64,000 nucleotides of DNA, taken from Podocnemis expansa. Taxonomy: Eukaryota; Chordata; Testudines; Podocnemididae. Numbering within the stretch: position 1 is the stretch's first letter; each line of letters starts with the position of its first letter. The notes beneath the pieces were generated by a model. It saw only the letters and a program-made list of their open reading frames with translations, did not search any database and was not told where the DNA came from. The position numbers and the translations under genes were made by a program. Positions 1 through 12,775 of this stretch are shown in pieces. Where the stretch lies: assembly GCA_007922195.1 (NCBI GenBank), contig ML682007.1, positions 15,306,954-15,370,953 on the forward strand, in the 5' to 3' direction.

Positions 1-1122
1 CTTCCATTGCTGGAATGGGAGTGAAAACAAGTTCTGGCTCCTTTCCCCAGTGAAACAAATCCTTTCCCCACATAGTGTTTATACACTTCAACCCCTTATG
101 GATCTTACGATATAATTTCTAGTCATCATTTGGTCAAGGGTTCTTATAGAGATGGGACCAAAACTATCCATGAGCCAAATCTAAAATTCAGGAGGGCAAA
201 CAGAACCCAGAGCTAAACCACCCTAAAACTAAAACTCTACTGAGGACATTATACAACACCCCACTCCCTCACATCCTCCATATCTTGGTCATTTTTGTTG
301 CTCTTTTCTGAGCTCCTTCTTGTTTGTCAATGATTTCAAATATTTCTCTCTCTGATCAGAATTAGTCCATTTACCTCTTGAATGAATGAATGAATGAATA
401 TCTGAAATATGTGTTGGACGTAGAATGAAGCATGTTCTGTAGCTTGTAGAACAGACGTTTGTATCTAAAATTCTCTATGCAAAAAATACAAAAGGAAAAT
501 ATCCATTATGAATGGAGCCCTTACAGGCAGCAGTAAATTTCACAAAAATAAATTAAAATAATTTGGCCTAATTTGCTGTTAAACAATTAGACTGTGCTAA
601 AGCAGGGGTAGAATTTACATGAAAATTAAATAATCCATTTGAAGTACTGAGGCACTTTAGAATTACTATTAATTTAACTGAAGTCTCTTAAATGGTTTAT
701 CACCACCTTGATTGGTGTGGATTTCTTGCATTGTCAGGAGAATAATCAGACTAGACACCCCATTTATGCATACTCCCAAATCAATTAAACCATAAAACTC
801 AACTTAATGGAGAGACATTTTTGTATTATTTTAAGTCAGTTTATTGGCATGTTAATGTAACATGCAACTAATTTCTGAAAGTAACTTGCATGCATAATTC
901 CACAACTCTAGTGAGCCACTGTGGTAGTACTGTTGATTGCTTTTGTAGCATGTACATGGGCTATTTAACAAATTGCTTTTATGACTTGACCAATAATCAA
1001 GTTCTATTCAGCGTAGGCCTAAATTGTCTCTTCTCTCTATGTTGTGGTGCACCCTGGCTTAGTGGAACACCATCATTCCATGAGACACAGCATGCTAGAA
1101 GCCTGTGTGTCTTGCTCCATAC
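1..1122. other. AT-rich intergenic sequence, no gene seen
   Basis: No convincing exon, RNA gene or transposon end is visible. The only structured item is a short (AATG)n run of about five units at 381-399. Reading frames are short and stop-rich. Confidence 0.6.
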
Positions 1123-1347
1123 CAGGGGTCTCAAACTCAAATCACCATGAGGGCCGCATGAGGACCAGTATGTTAGCCCGAGGGCTGCACTGCTGAAACA
1201 TTTTCGTACAACAATATTGCAAATACTAGTCTTTAAGCGCCACAAGACACCTTGCCTTTTTTTTGGTAACAATAGTGTCATTGAGGGCCACAGGAAACAG
1301 CTTTAGGGGCCGCATGTGGCCCATGGCCCACATGTTTGAGACCCCTG
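1123..1347 (+). mobile_element. hAT-like non-autonomous DNA transposon
   Basis: The element begins CAGGGGTCTCAAAC and ends GTTTGAGACCCCTG, a perfect 14-bp terminal inverted repeat. It is flanked by CTCCATAC (1115-1122) and CTCCATAT (1348-1355), a 7/8 match and the 8-bp duplication typical of hAT transposases. The interior is a GGCCGCATG-rich stretch with no transposase reading frame, so it depended on an enzyme made elsewhere. A related copy in the opposite orientation lies at 38303-38476. Confidence 0.8.
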
Positions 1348-1567
1348 CTCCATATGGACTCCTCATTAAGCTCTATACTGAGGCTTTGATATGCTCATCT
1401 TTACCATGACTTGGAAGATGAAGATGAAGCCCAAGAATAGGGCAGATACCTTATTCCTGGAGCTGAAGTAAATGCAACAGAATGGCCCGTTATGGAAGAC
1501 TATTCCAGCCTGGACTAATTCCACAAGCACTACTGAGATACAGAGAAGATGTGGTCTTTACAGAAGG

Positions 1568-1806
1568 AAAACAAACCAAAAACCAAGGAGTCATGTGGCA
1601 CTTAAAAACTAACTGATTTATTTTTCACATGAGCTTTTGTGGGAGAAAATCCCACTTCATCAGATGCCATCTTTGGATGGCATCTGACAAAGTGGGATTT
1701 TCTCCCATGAAAGCTCATGTGAAAAATAAATCTGTTAGTATTTAAGTGCCATACGACTTCTTGGGTTTTTTTGCTGGACTAGACTAACACGGCTGCTCCT
1801 TTGGCA
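1568..1806 (-). repeat. Fold-back repeat, copy 1 (head at right)
   Basis: Two arms of roughly 85-90 bp are reverse complements: AAGGAGTCATGTGGCAC through GGGAGAAAATCCCAC on the left, and GTGGGATTTTCTCCC-like sequence through GTGCCATACGACTTC on the right. The short loop is near 1665-1685. To the right of the second arm is a single-copy head, ACTAGACTAACACGGCTG, which reads AGCCGTGTTAGTCTAG on the minus strand. The same core recurs near 11.9, 25.9, 30.1, 33.1 and 38.1 kb. No coding capacity. Class uncertain. Confidence 0.75.
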
Positions 1807-2033
1807 ATTTATAGAAGGAACAATTGATAATTTGATCAGTTTTACAAAAAGTGATACATATGTAATCCCACTGGTGATTAAGTGTTGCAGGTTCCTGTTC
1901 AAACTAGAGAGGATGTGAGTTTATTGTAGCCCCAGCTAGAAAGCTTGCCTCATTAGCTCAAGCCATGCAGATTCATGCTTTCTGCTCTGGAGTTCCCATT
2001 AATGGGAGCATACACATGCAAAACTGCACACAC

Positions 2034-2130
2034 TAGGGTGACCAGAAAGTGGGCAGTAATGGTACCTATTTCAGACAAAGTCCTGAATATTGGGACTATC
2101 CCTATAAAATCAGGATATATGGTCATTCTA
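2034..2130. mobile_element. Short MITE with TAGGGTGACCAG ends
   Basis: The left end TAGGGTGACCAG and right end TGGTCATTCTA are imperfect inverted repeats. The flanks are ACAC on both sides (2030-2033 and 2131-2134); a TA target is also possible because both termini carry TA. The interior includes a segment near CTATAAAATCAGGA. I recall similar small elements from turtles and crocodilians. No ORF. Confidence 0.6.
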
Positions 2131-3036
2131 ACACATCCACATTTTGTTTACCTCTTACCAGTAGCCAAATTAATCCATCACTCCCCTAAATCTACAGGTA
2201 TATGAACAGCAATTTCTATGTCAAGAACTACATTTTAAATTTCTATTCATTATGCTTCTCAGGAATGGAAAAAAGAAAGAGAGAGACTGGAAATATAAAA
2301 GTTTGGGAAAGAAACTGCTTTTCCATGCTCCTGAAGTGAAAATGAAGGCAGCTGAATTTCTTCTTAAATATGCGGCCTTGCACATGATATTATAAAAACA
2401 GCAAAGGAAGTATCTGCGGATCTAAGCTTCTTAACTTGGTAGCTCATCTGAGTAACCCGGCAGGTTGTTGGGGTGGTGAATGGTAGATTAGCTTCTATAT
2501 GACCGCTGAAAAATTGAAGGCAAAAATGAACCAAAAGAGTTAAGTCTTGACTTTGTCACCGTGTCAAACCCACCAATATACTCAGGATCAAATATAGGGG
2601 TTTTCAAAGAATAAGAGAGAAGGAGTTTAAAACAGGCTAAAATTCATGACTTTATAAATGGATAAGATCTGTTATGAAATCTCAGCAATATGGCACACGT
2701 TGACAGTGCAGTTTCCAGTAATCTCAGGAACTCAGAATGCACATTATTTCATATAATGTCCATTATGGAAGCCCTAAACATTTCAGGTCCTGACACATAT
2801 ATTAAATATGGTTTTAAAACCTGTAAATGCTAAACCACTTATTTTAAAGCAACCAAGAACTAGTTAAAAATTATAATTAAAAAAACAGATTAAGACAGCA
2901 ATCTTTGTACATGAAATACAGCCCTTGATGCAAAATAGACTCTTAGTCCCAGATCTCACAAGCTTTACATGAAGTGAATAGTTCCAGTAAGGTCAATGGA
3001 AGTATTCACAGTATGTATATTTAAGTCTATGCTTAA

Positions 3037-3350
3037 GGTCAGGTCTACACTGGCAGTGAAATTTGGCAGCAGAGTAGCTTGCATAACTCCTGTCGACTTC
3101 ACATCCTCCCTTCCACATACCATCTCCGTTGTGTTGTGCTCCCATTGTAAAATTCACACCCAAATGCTCCACTGTGCTGCATCTCTACTGTGAAATGCAT
3201 TTCCATTGATGCAGTGTTGTTATCTGAGGAAGTGCTTTTTTCTTAGAACATCTTTCAGATCAATTGTGCACGTCTTTACTAATGACTCAATTGAACCGGA
3301 TAAAATGATCTAACAGCAGCAAATTTGCCACCATCAGTGTAGACAAAGCT
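3037..3350. mobile_element. Probable Harbinger-like MITE, diverged
   Basis: GGTCAGGTCTACACTGGCAG at the left pairs with CATCAGTGTAGACAAAGCT at the right, so both ends carry the GTCTACACT core shared with the better MITEs at 16519 and 55146. Three-base flanks do not match cleanly, and the interior is not obviously related to those copies. I read it as an old, separate subfamily. Confidence 0.45.
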
Positions 3351-6187
3351 ATAGTCTTATCAGGACTAGGGCAATAGGGAATCACAAAACCCAGGACAAC
3401 AGATTCACCTTGAATATTAGAAACTGCAGGGACTAAAATAACCTGCTTTTTAATTTATTTTTGCACAAATGAACTCAGAATAAAGGAAAGGTTTTGGTTT
3501 TATGGAAACCTCTGTTTATCAACAGGTAATACATGGGTAAAGACATTGGCAATACAAGTGTCCCAACAAAGCCTTCTTAATGAGACCAAAGCCCAGTTTG
3601 AAACTGCCACCGGTAGAATTGGGTGTGCACTTAATTGTCCATGTCTATTCAATCTTCTATCCATTGAGACAGTCACTTTCTAATAATTGCAACAGCAAAT
3701 TTCATAATGTGGCTACAACTGTTCATTAGATACTGGCCTGAGAACCCTCTTCCTTTTCACATCGGCCACCAGCACACTTTCAGCTGCCATCAAACTAGCT
3801 AACTGAATTTAAGCCAGTAACTAGAAGTTACGTTTCCATTACTAGAGCCATGCTAATGATGTAAAGCTGCATCTGTGAAGATTTGTTCAAACAGAAATTG
3901 TAATTCATTTTGATAGTGCTTCTGATTTTGTTCTTCTTCATGAGGAGTTGGTAAGGGTTCTATGCGCCTCCTTACCTCCCCCTCCCATTCACAAGACTGC
4001 AGATTTTAATGAGTGCTCCCTTTTAAAAAGATGGATGTGTCTACTACACTGCATCAAGTGGAAGGTAGCTATAAGTTGTTACAACTTCCTACACAGTTAG
4101 ACAAAATCTTATCTTACAAGTTAAAACTCCCAGTGACTTCCCACTGGGACCAAGGTTTGGCCCTTATTCTCTTTACATCCCTTCATAAACTTTCAAACAA
4201 GTATTGAGAAAATGGGAAAATATGTGACTACTGATGAAGATAGCTCTTATATACTCTTACATTTAACACTGTATTTTAACCACTTCCATGCTTAAAGATA
4301 AATGCTTTACACAACGTGGCCTTCCATATGAACCTATAGATATGCATCATGTTCTTTGCACTGTGAGATGTATACTACTTTGATGTAATATATAGAGAAC
4401 ACCTCAACCTCCAGCATATCTTACCTTGCTGTGGCAATCAGCAATAATCATCCATTTAAAAACACCAAAATACACATTAATTTACAGGGAACTGGGACCT
4501 TAAAAACCTAAACAGACTTCTGATCTCACTTACAGGGTAAATCCTCTGAGGTTCAGGGAGTAACTCCAATGAAATCTTATCAGAATCAAGCACTCCATTT
4601 CATGCAAAGGCAAACAAAATGTCAAAGTCTGCAGAAGTAAAACCTCAAATCCCACCTCCTTTTATGCAAACCTGGAATATTGCCCTGTGAATTCAACAGG
4701 GTCATCCCTATTTCCGTTATTAGCAGATATATCTGATTTTACTGTACAGCAAGAAACAGCAATTACAGTGTATTTCAACAGAGAGCTGGTCAAAAGAAAA
4801 TAAATAAAACGACTAATACGAGTTTGGTTAAAGTCATTAGGAATTAATTGGACCCCTTGCACTGCAGTTCAGTCTGTCAAATTCTTAAATTCTTCTCTGT
4901 TTATTCAATACGCAGCTCTTCAACAACTAGAAATTCCAAGGCCAGGGGGGAACACGTCTATTATCAATTAACAAATTGTCAGCCATGAACTTCTGTGGAA
5001 TGTTATCAGATACTTCCTCCTGAAAGCTATCAGAGAAGTAAAATATAATCTAATCATTAAATTTTGATTCCAGTGGCCTTAATGTTACTATTCAGATACT
5101 TACTGAGCTGCTACTTCAGCTTTCGAGAGGGAAAGTCTTCTTTCCAAAATTAACCAGACAACTTGCTGGTGAGGGGGAGATTTATAGTGATAGGACACAT
5201 GCAGATCATACATCATGAAAAGAAAGCACAACAAATAGTGAAAGAAAAATTGAGGGCTCTCATCCAGGTGGATCAGTCATCTTGTAGGTCCTATCATCTC
5301 TCATTTAATAGTAAATCTCTATGTCCTTGCACCCATCTCCCCACTCCCCTATCTCCAGTTATTCAACACTACATGGCACTTGTCAGTTGTGGTCACATTC
5401 TTTGTGTTACCTACTCAGTCACTGAATGACCTAGCATGTATTGCAGCATGATAAGAGAAAGTTAGGCATCTGGGGGATCACTGGCCAAGTTTGTCCAGAT
5501 TTGCCTTTCAAAAGGAAGTACTATTTCCATAGTAACTCTTACCTATACAGAATAGCAGAGCTTCCCACAAGCATTCCCAATACCACATGGCAAACATGCT
5601 GTTTTGCTAACTCAGAGGGAACAAAATATTCAAGAAACTGAACTGTGACACACATTGCAACTTTGATGGACTGGCTTCTCAATAAGATGATTCTAGGGAG
5701 TGTTGGCACCCTGAAGGCTCAGAGACGAGGGCCAATTTTTGGCTTTTCCAGGTATTAGAGAGTAGGAACAGAAGTTGAGGGTGGTTCCTTCACTACCTTG
5801 AAGAAACAGAAGAGCAGGTTGAAAGCAGATCTTCTCAATTCCTGCCCATTGGTATAGAATCTTAATGATGAGAAAATAATATTAACAGCTTTCTTAACAT
5901 TATCAATAGCTAAAAGAGAGAACCAGCGGAGAATGGATGGAACACATAATAGAGTGCTGATGCGGGAGCATTACTGAGCATCGAGGCAATAGTTTATGGT
6001 TAAAGCTACCAAAGGAGGGCAATAGCAAGTGCAGTAACAGTAAGACAGTTATACACAGAACACAAAATGTTTATGGGGGAGTTAATATGAATGCATCATA
6101 GTACAAGTTACTGAGCTCAGCAACACAAGCAAGATGAACTTTGCTGATCTGTGCAGCAGTCTGTGCTACAAACTGACAACTTTAATT
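3351..6187. other. Intergenic sequence, nothing recognised
   Basis: AT-rich sequence without recognisable exons, transposon termini, tRNA-like boxes or simple repeats. The short open frames have no domain-like composition. Confidence 0.55.
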
Positions 6188-6245
6188 ACTTATTTACTGT
6201 TTGTTAGTGCTTTACTCAGTGCCAGGCACCAGACTAGCTGTGTGC
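6188..6245 (-). repeat. MIR/L2-type 3' tail remnant
   Basis: TAGTGCTTTACTCAGTGCCAGGCACCAGAC reads, on the minus strand, like the CAGTGCCTGGCA plus AAGCGCT region near the 3' end of MIR and L2 elements. Short and diverged. Confidence 0.4.
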
Positions 6246-7904
6246 TAAATACAATATTACGATGCAGCAAGTAGAAAATTATTCAAATAAATTCTGTTTG
6301 TGGCATTCCAGATTTCAGCTAAGTACATTAATATGTCCTCTTTCACTTTGGTCCCATCTTTCTCGTTTCTCATCGTCTTCACTCCCAGGCTTGTTAGACT
6401 AACGTTATTTTACAACCACAGCACTATGGAGGCTGTTAACTAAAGCTATGTAACACAGAAAGGGGATAGGACACAGTGTGACTGTAGGACTAGGTTTTCA
6501 GGAGAACTCAGCACCTATAAATGTGACCAGATTTTCAAGAAGGCACAGCTCCTTTCAAGTGAGGGTTTTCTTCTAAGGAACCTAAAGGAGTTATTCTTTT
6601 TAGGCTCTGGAAGCTTTGGCTACATATTTTAATGTGGGATTTTCAAAGAAGAGTTCAGCACAATGGATGCTGAGAACTTCTGAGAATTTGCTATTCGTTT
6701 CAGTGCCTCAACAAGAGCAGAGTTCCTCCAAATATATGGTCCCAACTGTGGGTGAGGAAGATTTGAAAATCTGAACCATATAGATTCCCTGCGCTTCAGG
6801 GGAAAAGAATAGGGGCAAGGGGAAAAAAAATGAAAAAACTCCAGATAAGCCCAGATGCCCATCTTCTGTGCTGCTCGCACAAAACTTAGGAGCTCTTAGA
6901 CTCTCAGGGATGTGAGGTCTGGAGACAAAGAGCATAAGACTTAGGTAAAGTCAGTTCTTCAGGATGCTTAGAAAAAGAGACAGAGAAATCAAGGGTAGCA
7001 GTATGTCATGTTTTGATACACAGTAAAGCAACGCTGAGGAACACCATGTTCAAATGCAGACAGCGATCCTACCTCTTCATTTTAAATATACCACCTCACT
7101 ATGCCTGTCCACAGTGTGCTCTATGTTTAGTAATAGTAAGGGATGGCCAGAAAAATTTCAATTTGCAAATTGCAAGAAGTTTTGTGATTCCTATGGTCTC
7201 TTTTTTCCAGCCAGATCAACAGTTTAGGAATGAGGGAATATTGCAAGAGATTTTCTCCCAAACCTAACATAGACCAGGCTGGTAGCACCATCTACTGCCA
7301 GACATGTCTTAATAATACCCTGTTTTCAGCTGCTTTGCCAAACTAACCAGGCTGAAGTTTTTCATCAAGGCATCTGCTCAGGCTGGCTGGATTCATCAGG
7401 AAAATTTCATCCAGGGTAGTTTAGCCATTTCAGAATCAGTTTAGGAAGGAAAAATGCATTGGTTTGCCCAATTAAAAATAAAGCTGGTGACTTTTTCATT
7501 GGAAAATTCTAGCAACGCCAAGCTTTGCAGCATGGATGTGTGATATGGCAAGAGGTGGCCTGTGTCACAGAGGTGCTTTTTTCCAGCCCCATGAAAGTCT
7601 GCCCAAATTTGGCCAGGTTGTGAGCAGCTGAAAAATTGCAGCAAATTGCTCAGTAGAGACTTCTGAGATTTTTAGCAGCTAAATTCCCTGAAGATTCCTT
7701 CCACACTGGACATGCTCCAGCCGGGACTGAGCAAGACTTCACTTGCAAGAGCAGCTCTGAACTGCTGTAAACGGGTGCCAAGCCCTGCCCCATGTAGCTG
7801 AACTAAGAGCAAAGAGACTCTTTCCTCAGTTCTCAGTGACACCCAGCTGGATTGAGGCAATGCAAACAAGGAAGCTAATTCTAATCCAGCAGGAACCAAG
7901 GCTG
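6246..7904. other. Intergenic sequence with weak repeat-like patches
   Basis: Nothing coding is recognised. Patches with GATTTTCAAA or TTTTCAAGA motifs (6530-6680) and AAAATTTCAATTTGCAAATT (7154-7175) resemble old reptile interspersed repeats, but too weakly to name. Confidence 0.45.
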
Positions 7905-8690
7905 GACATTTTGGGCAGAGGATGCAGTAGAGTGGGATAAAGAAATTTGGGTGGGAAGTGGTAGGTGGTATGGAAACTGATATGGGGGAGGTGGGACCTG
8001 GGACTGGTTAGAGAGGCGTCTGGATGTAGGATCCAGGGAAAGACAAACTGGGCAAGGAGCTGGGAGAGAGAAAGAGAAATTTGGTGCTAGTGGGGACAGG
8101 GATCATGGAGAGAGGTAGGAGATTACTGGAGGTCAGAAGGTTGAGAGATGGAGACAGATTGGATGAGGAGTCAGGAGATCTAGGACTGATTCAGTTGGAA
8201 GACTGGGACAGGAAGCCTGGAGGGGGAAAACTAGGACTTCGTGCAAAGAGACTGGGAGTGGGATGAGAAACCTGATAAGGAGAGTGGGATTAGCTGAGAA
8301 GGACAGGGCTATGGTTGGGGCAGGGTGGATAGACAGGACCTATGTTCCCTCTAAGCTGTGCATGTGTGCACATGCACACAGGTTGTGAAGTCCACACACA
8401 CAACAAAATAAAGCGTGCACAAAGAAATTCAATGGTACTAATATTTTTTTTTAATTTCTACTCATAAATGGGACACGAATTACAATCTGATTCACCAGAT
8501 GCTTGACCACGGTCATTAGAGTGCACACAAATTTGGACACTGATTCTGAAAATTAGCACAAAAGAAATTTCTTGCGCACACAGACTGTGAAAAATTAGAG
8601 GGAACATTGGTCAGGAGTGGGACAAAGAAAAATTAGAGGGGACTAGAGAAAAGGCGTCACATTTTGAGTAATGACAGAAGAGTCTGGAAT
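7905..8690 (+). repeat. Purine-rich degenerate tract, split by a transposon
   Basis: The plus strand is strongly G/A-biased, with recurring units such as GGGACTGG, GAGAGAGG and GTCAGGAG that suggest an eroded minisatellite or a purine-rich part of an old element. It is interrupted at 8340-8609 by a hAT-like element and resumes with GTCAGGAGTGGGAC. The open frame at 8081-8266 is a by-product of the bias and is not called as a gene. Confidence 0.5.
8340..8609. mobile_element. hAT-like MITE with TGTTCCCTCTAA ends
   Basis: The left end CTATGTTCCCTCTAA pairs with the right end TTAGAGGGAACATTG, about 14 of 15 bases. Flanks GACAGGAC (8332-8339) and GTCAGGAG (8610-8617) agree at 6 of 8, as expected for an aged hAT duplication. 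The interior has alternating GTGCACA/CACACA sequence near both ends and no ORF. Confidence 0.75.
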
Positions 8691-10496
8691 AGAACCCAGT
8701 CTCATCTCCAGAGCCTGGGATGAAATGCAGAATTCCTAATTGTCCCCTTTCCACCAATGTCAGCAAACATCTGTGATATCCATGGGTAAAATGCCCTGTC
8801 TGTCTGAAGTGCTGATCTACTTAGTGGTGGTAGGTTTTTATCTATGTTACTGTTAGCTTAACTGGAAGAAAGTCTGTACAGCGTATCTCATGGTTTCAAG
8901 CCTGCTGATGACCCTGGGTGTCACTATGATATCACATCGTGAACTTTTGAAATGCCTGTCAAGGTTGAATCTCTTAAAGATTAGGGCATGGGTAACCAGG
9001 AAAGTCAATAGCAGAGATGGAAGGACGTCAGAATGGTGCAGATTTGCCTAGTTTCAGAATGAAAGTACATGAATCTTGTAGACTCATTATGGAGGGTATC
9101 AAAGAGTCAGTACAATGATGTGGGAGGATGCATCTCTGTCACTCACATCAGCTGACCCTACCATCAGTTTGGAATAAACCCTGCTGTGTGGTAGGGTCTC
9201 AGCTCTGCTGATGACAGCACTGATAAAAATAATGTACAGATTAATATAAAAAAATTGAAAAGAGGAAGAGTTTTGAAAGGCATTGACAAACTGAAAGGAT
9301 GAACAGCTGGATTTGATTCAAGTGTTAGTTAGAGCAACACGCACCTATGTCAGGTTAGATGTTTTAATAGCTTTATGAATTCCACCCTTACTGCCTGAAT
9401 TAGTCTTCATGAAAAGGTGAATTATTAACCAGATATGTTTACACGATCGACTCAACAAAAGCTGAAAACAGCATACCAAGGAGCAATCTCAATCTTCTGG
9501 AGAGTTGGCTCATTGGATCTAACTTTCAGTCCTCCTCTGGCTACTGGGGTCTCTGTTTTACTCATCACACTAATCAATCATATATTCTTTTTACAATAAA
9601 CACCTTTCACCTCTCCTAAAAATAAAAATTGCAAGTAATACCACTTAGCACATCAGTAACAAGGAACAACAACTTGCTTCTTTAGAGCCAAGTGACATCA
9701 CATATACAGAAGTAAATAACTAAGCTGAGCGCTGATTATGACAGAAGATAATAGGTCTGTTTCCAGGCCTTCCTAATATTTCACTGACTTTTCTTGCCAT
9801 TAGCTATTTACTCCATGTCCACTGAATCATACTTTGGATTTCATTATCAAAACCAATAACAGTGTTTTGTCCCGAACCAGAGTATGTCGTGCTCTGCCTG
9901 AAAGAAACCTGGCATTCTATTTCTCATAATAAGTTGTAAATGGATTTTAGCTCTCTCCCTTTTATACTTCATCTTAGGCTTTATTGGGTTTAATTACAAA
10001 TCCATAGCTATTTGTTATGTGGCCCTGGTTTGCTATTTTGCAGTGACAATTACATTTTTATTCAAAGAAAAATATATTAGAAAAAAATAGCAAGAGACAG
10101 GCTCATTGTAGCAGTTGATTAATTGAATTTCAGTTTTATGTGCATTTATGATGAATGATTGCATGCTGAATAGTGACTAGAATAGTAGATCAGAGTACAG
10201 TTATTCATTTTAATAGCTTTGCATGAAGTGCAAACCACTTTTATGATAGATCAACTATGAAAAAATGCAAAAGGGAGTCCAGGTAACTCAGTGTCCTGGT
10301 CCTAAAATCTGTTAAATATCTGCTCACTTTACTTTTCTTGGGAGGAGAGCAGGGAGAATAAAATATAAAAATATGAAAAGTCAGGATGAATGGTAGAAAC
10401 TGAAATGTTCTCATTTGCACTAATGACTTATAGACCCGTTGTGAGATCTTTTGAAGTCTGTGAAGGAAAAAATTGGGGGTGAGGGAGGAAGAACAT
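8691..10496. other. AT-rich intergenic sequence
   Basis: No gene or repeat recognised. About 9960-10190 is AT-rich with several TAAT/ATTA motifs and a low-complexity-free texture that could be a conserved non-coding element; only alignment to other amniotes could tell. Confidence 0.45.
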
Positions 10497-10645
10497 CTCA
10501 CTCCCTGAATAGCCAATAGCTCAGTGGTTAAGGACCTCACCTGGGATGTGAACCCCAGGGTCTAATCACGGCTCAGAATCAAGCATAGCACAGTGGAGCT
10601 TGAACCTAGGTCTACTGTGTCTCAGGTGAGTGACTTTAGCTGTAT
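10497..10645. repeat. Inverted pair of tRNA-like SINE heads
   Basis: GAATAGCCAATAGCTCAGTG begins a tRNA-like head with a box A-like TAGCTCAGTGGTTA and a box B-like GGTCTAATCAC. After a spacer near 10575-10590 the sequence returns in reverse complement (GAACCTAGGTCTAC, then TCAGGTGAGTGAC, then TTTAGCTG), giving an imperfect hairpin. A related head is on the minus strand near 12655-12775. Confidence 0.55.
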
Positions 10646-10658
10646 CCTAACTGACTTC

Positions 10659-10856
10659 AGGATAAACTTTCTCTCTAGGAGGGTGGTGATCACTGGAACG
10701 GGTTACCTAGGAAAGTGGTGGAATCACCGTCTTTGGAAACATTTAAGGCTCAGTTAGACGAAATGCAGGCTAGAATGATTTAGTGGAAGTGGTCCTGCAT
10801 TTTAGCAAGGGGTTGGACTAGATGACCTCATGAGGTCCCTTCCAACTCTGTGATTT
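10659..10856 (+). mobile_element. CR1 LINE, 5'-truncated 3' end
   Basis: The sequence from about AACTTTCTCTCTAGGAGG through TTGGACTAGATGACCTC and GAGGTCCCTTCCAACTC matches the end of the CR1 reverse transcriptase ORF and its 3' UTR. It closely parallels 60430-60622. The coding part encodes the HWNGLP-like segment in degraded form, here with an ACGGGTTACC variant. Too short to encode an enzyme. Confidence 0.85.
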
Positions 10857-11849
10857 TAATCACAAACTGAACTAATAGGAAGACTATAGCCACAGAAATG
10901 CTTTTCCATATAAAAGAGTAAAACTATGAGTTACAAGGTGTAATGCTGAAGAAAATAGCCTATCAGGAAGATTAGTGTATTAAAAACATTGTTAGGAAAA
11001 AAAATCCAGCTTCACTGAGGAAACTCAGGAGTCTCCAAGACTTCGGCAAATAATTTAGCACCTCATCCACACTGCCATCCTCAGAATTGCTTGTCTTTAA
11101 TTCATTCAGAAATAAAGTAAATTTATACAGTCTAAGCATTCATAGCTGCTGAGCTGGCTCACATTTCAAATGCAGACACATTCCACTTCTGCATTGAGCC
11201 TTCCTGCATTATTCACCATCAAACTTTCTAATCTCTTGTCAACCAAGCTCAAACATACTCTGTTTAAATAGGGCCTCAGAGTTTGAATTACAGTCATAGT
11301 GCACGAAGGATGCTAACTTGGTAACCCATACATTTGAATGTTAATTTCCTGCAAATGTCATGCATAATTTTAATCATCCCAGTGATAGCTGCCTAATAAC
11401 AAACTAAAGCAAATACACTTGAAAAATTCACTGAGAACAGTGCCTCCTTAGGGACCCTGCACGTTGGTATCAAATCAAATAGAAGAGACGAGACCTGTAA
11501 GACCAACTGCTTCTGTGCTAGAGTTGATCCAGCAAGTGATTTTAGTGTGAATGGAGAACTTTTTGACAATAGGTGGTAACCAACATCTCTTCCCTTCCAC
11601 CCACAAATTCACACAACTCTGCCAAGTACCTACAGATCCTATGCCATCAAGCTAAGTTTTATGCAAGGCATGGAATTGCCTCAGAAGCAGAGTTACTTGC
11701 ATCTTCTATTGTAAGTAAGCTATATTCAACACATTTAACCCACTGTTCTTTTCATGAGTAGACTGAATAATGACTCAGGGTCTTATCCACTTCTGTCAAA
11801 GTCAATGGCAAAACTATGTCTTTAACAGTGCAGGGTTACCTTATGAGTA
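10857..11849. other. Intergenic sequence, nothing recognised
   Basis: AT-rich, with no supported exons, RNA genes or transposon ends. Confidence 0.5.
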
Positions 11850-11935
11850 AAAACAAACAAGGAATCCTGTGGTACTTTTAAAGACTAACAAATCTGTTTA
11901 TTGCCTGAGCTCTTATGGGAGAAAATCCCCTATGA
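11850..11935 (+). repeat. Fold-back repeat, copy 2 (single-arm fragment)
   Basis: AAACAAACAAGGAATCCTG followed by TAAAGACTAACAAATCTG and GGGAGAAAATCCCC is the left arm of the fold-back family. The head and second arm are missing. Confidence 0.65.
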
Positions 11936-12611
11936 GCAAGGAATACATTACAGTAGTGGTGCACAAACAGAAGGGCACAAGGAGGGCACCTTCCACCTTT
12001 TAAAAAACAAACATATAAATAAAAGCAGAGGCTGGCTTATTTTCAATGATTTGGTAAGTTTCAGAACTTCACTAGGCCAGCTATGCCTTGAAAATTAATT
12101 TTGCTTCTCATTAATGTTAAAACTCTTTTAATTATTAATAAGTGATATTAAAAGACAAACCAGAAACATGATGATAATAATAGTTGAGAGCCTGGAACCT
12201 CTTGAGTGAGTCAGATCCTCTAAGACTAAATTGCATGCATCTCTGTGTTTCCACTCCATCTTCCTGCATGACAAAGAGTTTCAGATTACAAGTAATGGAA
12301 GGGCAGAATGACGAGGTCTGTGAATGGTAAAAGAGACAGCTGGAACAGTTTGCATGCTCAACAGCATTGCAGGATTGAAGAAGAGGTATTTGCCATATAT
12401 TCTGTGACCAAACTCAGTTGATGGCTTGTTCATGTACTGTTCCTAGACTATTTCATCATATATGTATTATGGTACATGAATGGTTACTTAACATTAGAGC
12501 TGGCTGAGAAGCTGATGAAGTGCTGTTTGGTTGGATAGTGTTGATCTGCCAAAACCAAAGCTTTTTGCAGGATTGTATCTTATCAATAAGGTTTTTCAAA
12601 CAACATAAAAA

Positions 12612-12619
<8 letters not shown>

Positions 12620-12642
<23 letters not shown>
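12620..12642. repeat. Poly-A run
   Basis: A run of 23 adenines, followed by GAGACACCCCCCC. It could be the tail of an unrecognised retrotransposon to its left; it is on the wrong side to be the tail of the minus-strand SINE-like sequence to its right. Confidence 0.8.
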
Positions 12643-12654
12643 GAGACACCCCCC

Positions 12655-12775
12655 CATCCCAGAATACCCAATAGTGTGGGATTTATGTGCATTGCAGGAG
12701 AGCCATATCGAAATCCCACCTCTGAGTCAAGCACTTGAGTACTCTAACTTCCAAGCCTATGGCTATTCTTCAGTA
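12655..12775 (-). repeat. tRNA-like SINE head, minus strand
   Basis: Read on the minus strand, GAATAGCCATAGGCTTGGAA leads into AGTTAGAG and later GGTGGGATTTCGATATGG, which resembles a box B. The GAATAGCCA start is shared with the copy at 10497. Diverged and not a functional tRNA. Confidence 0.4.
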
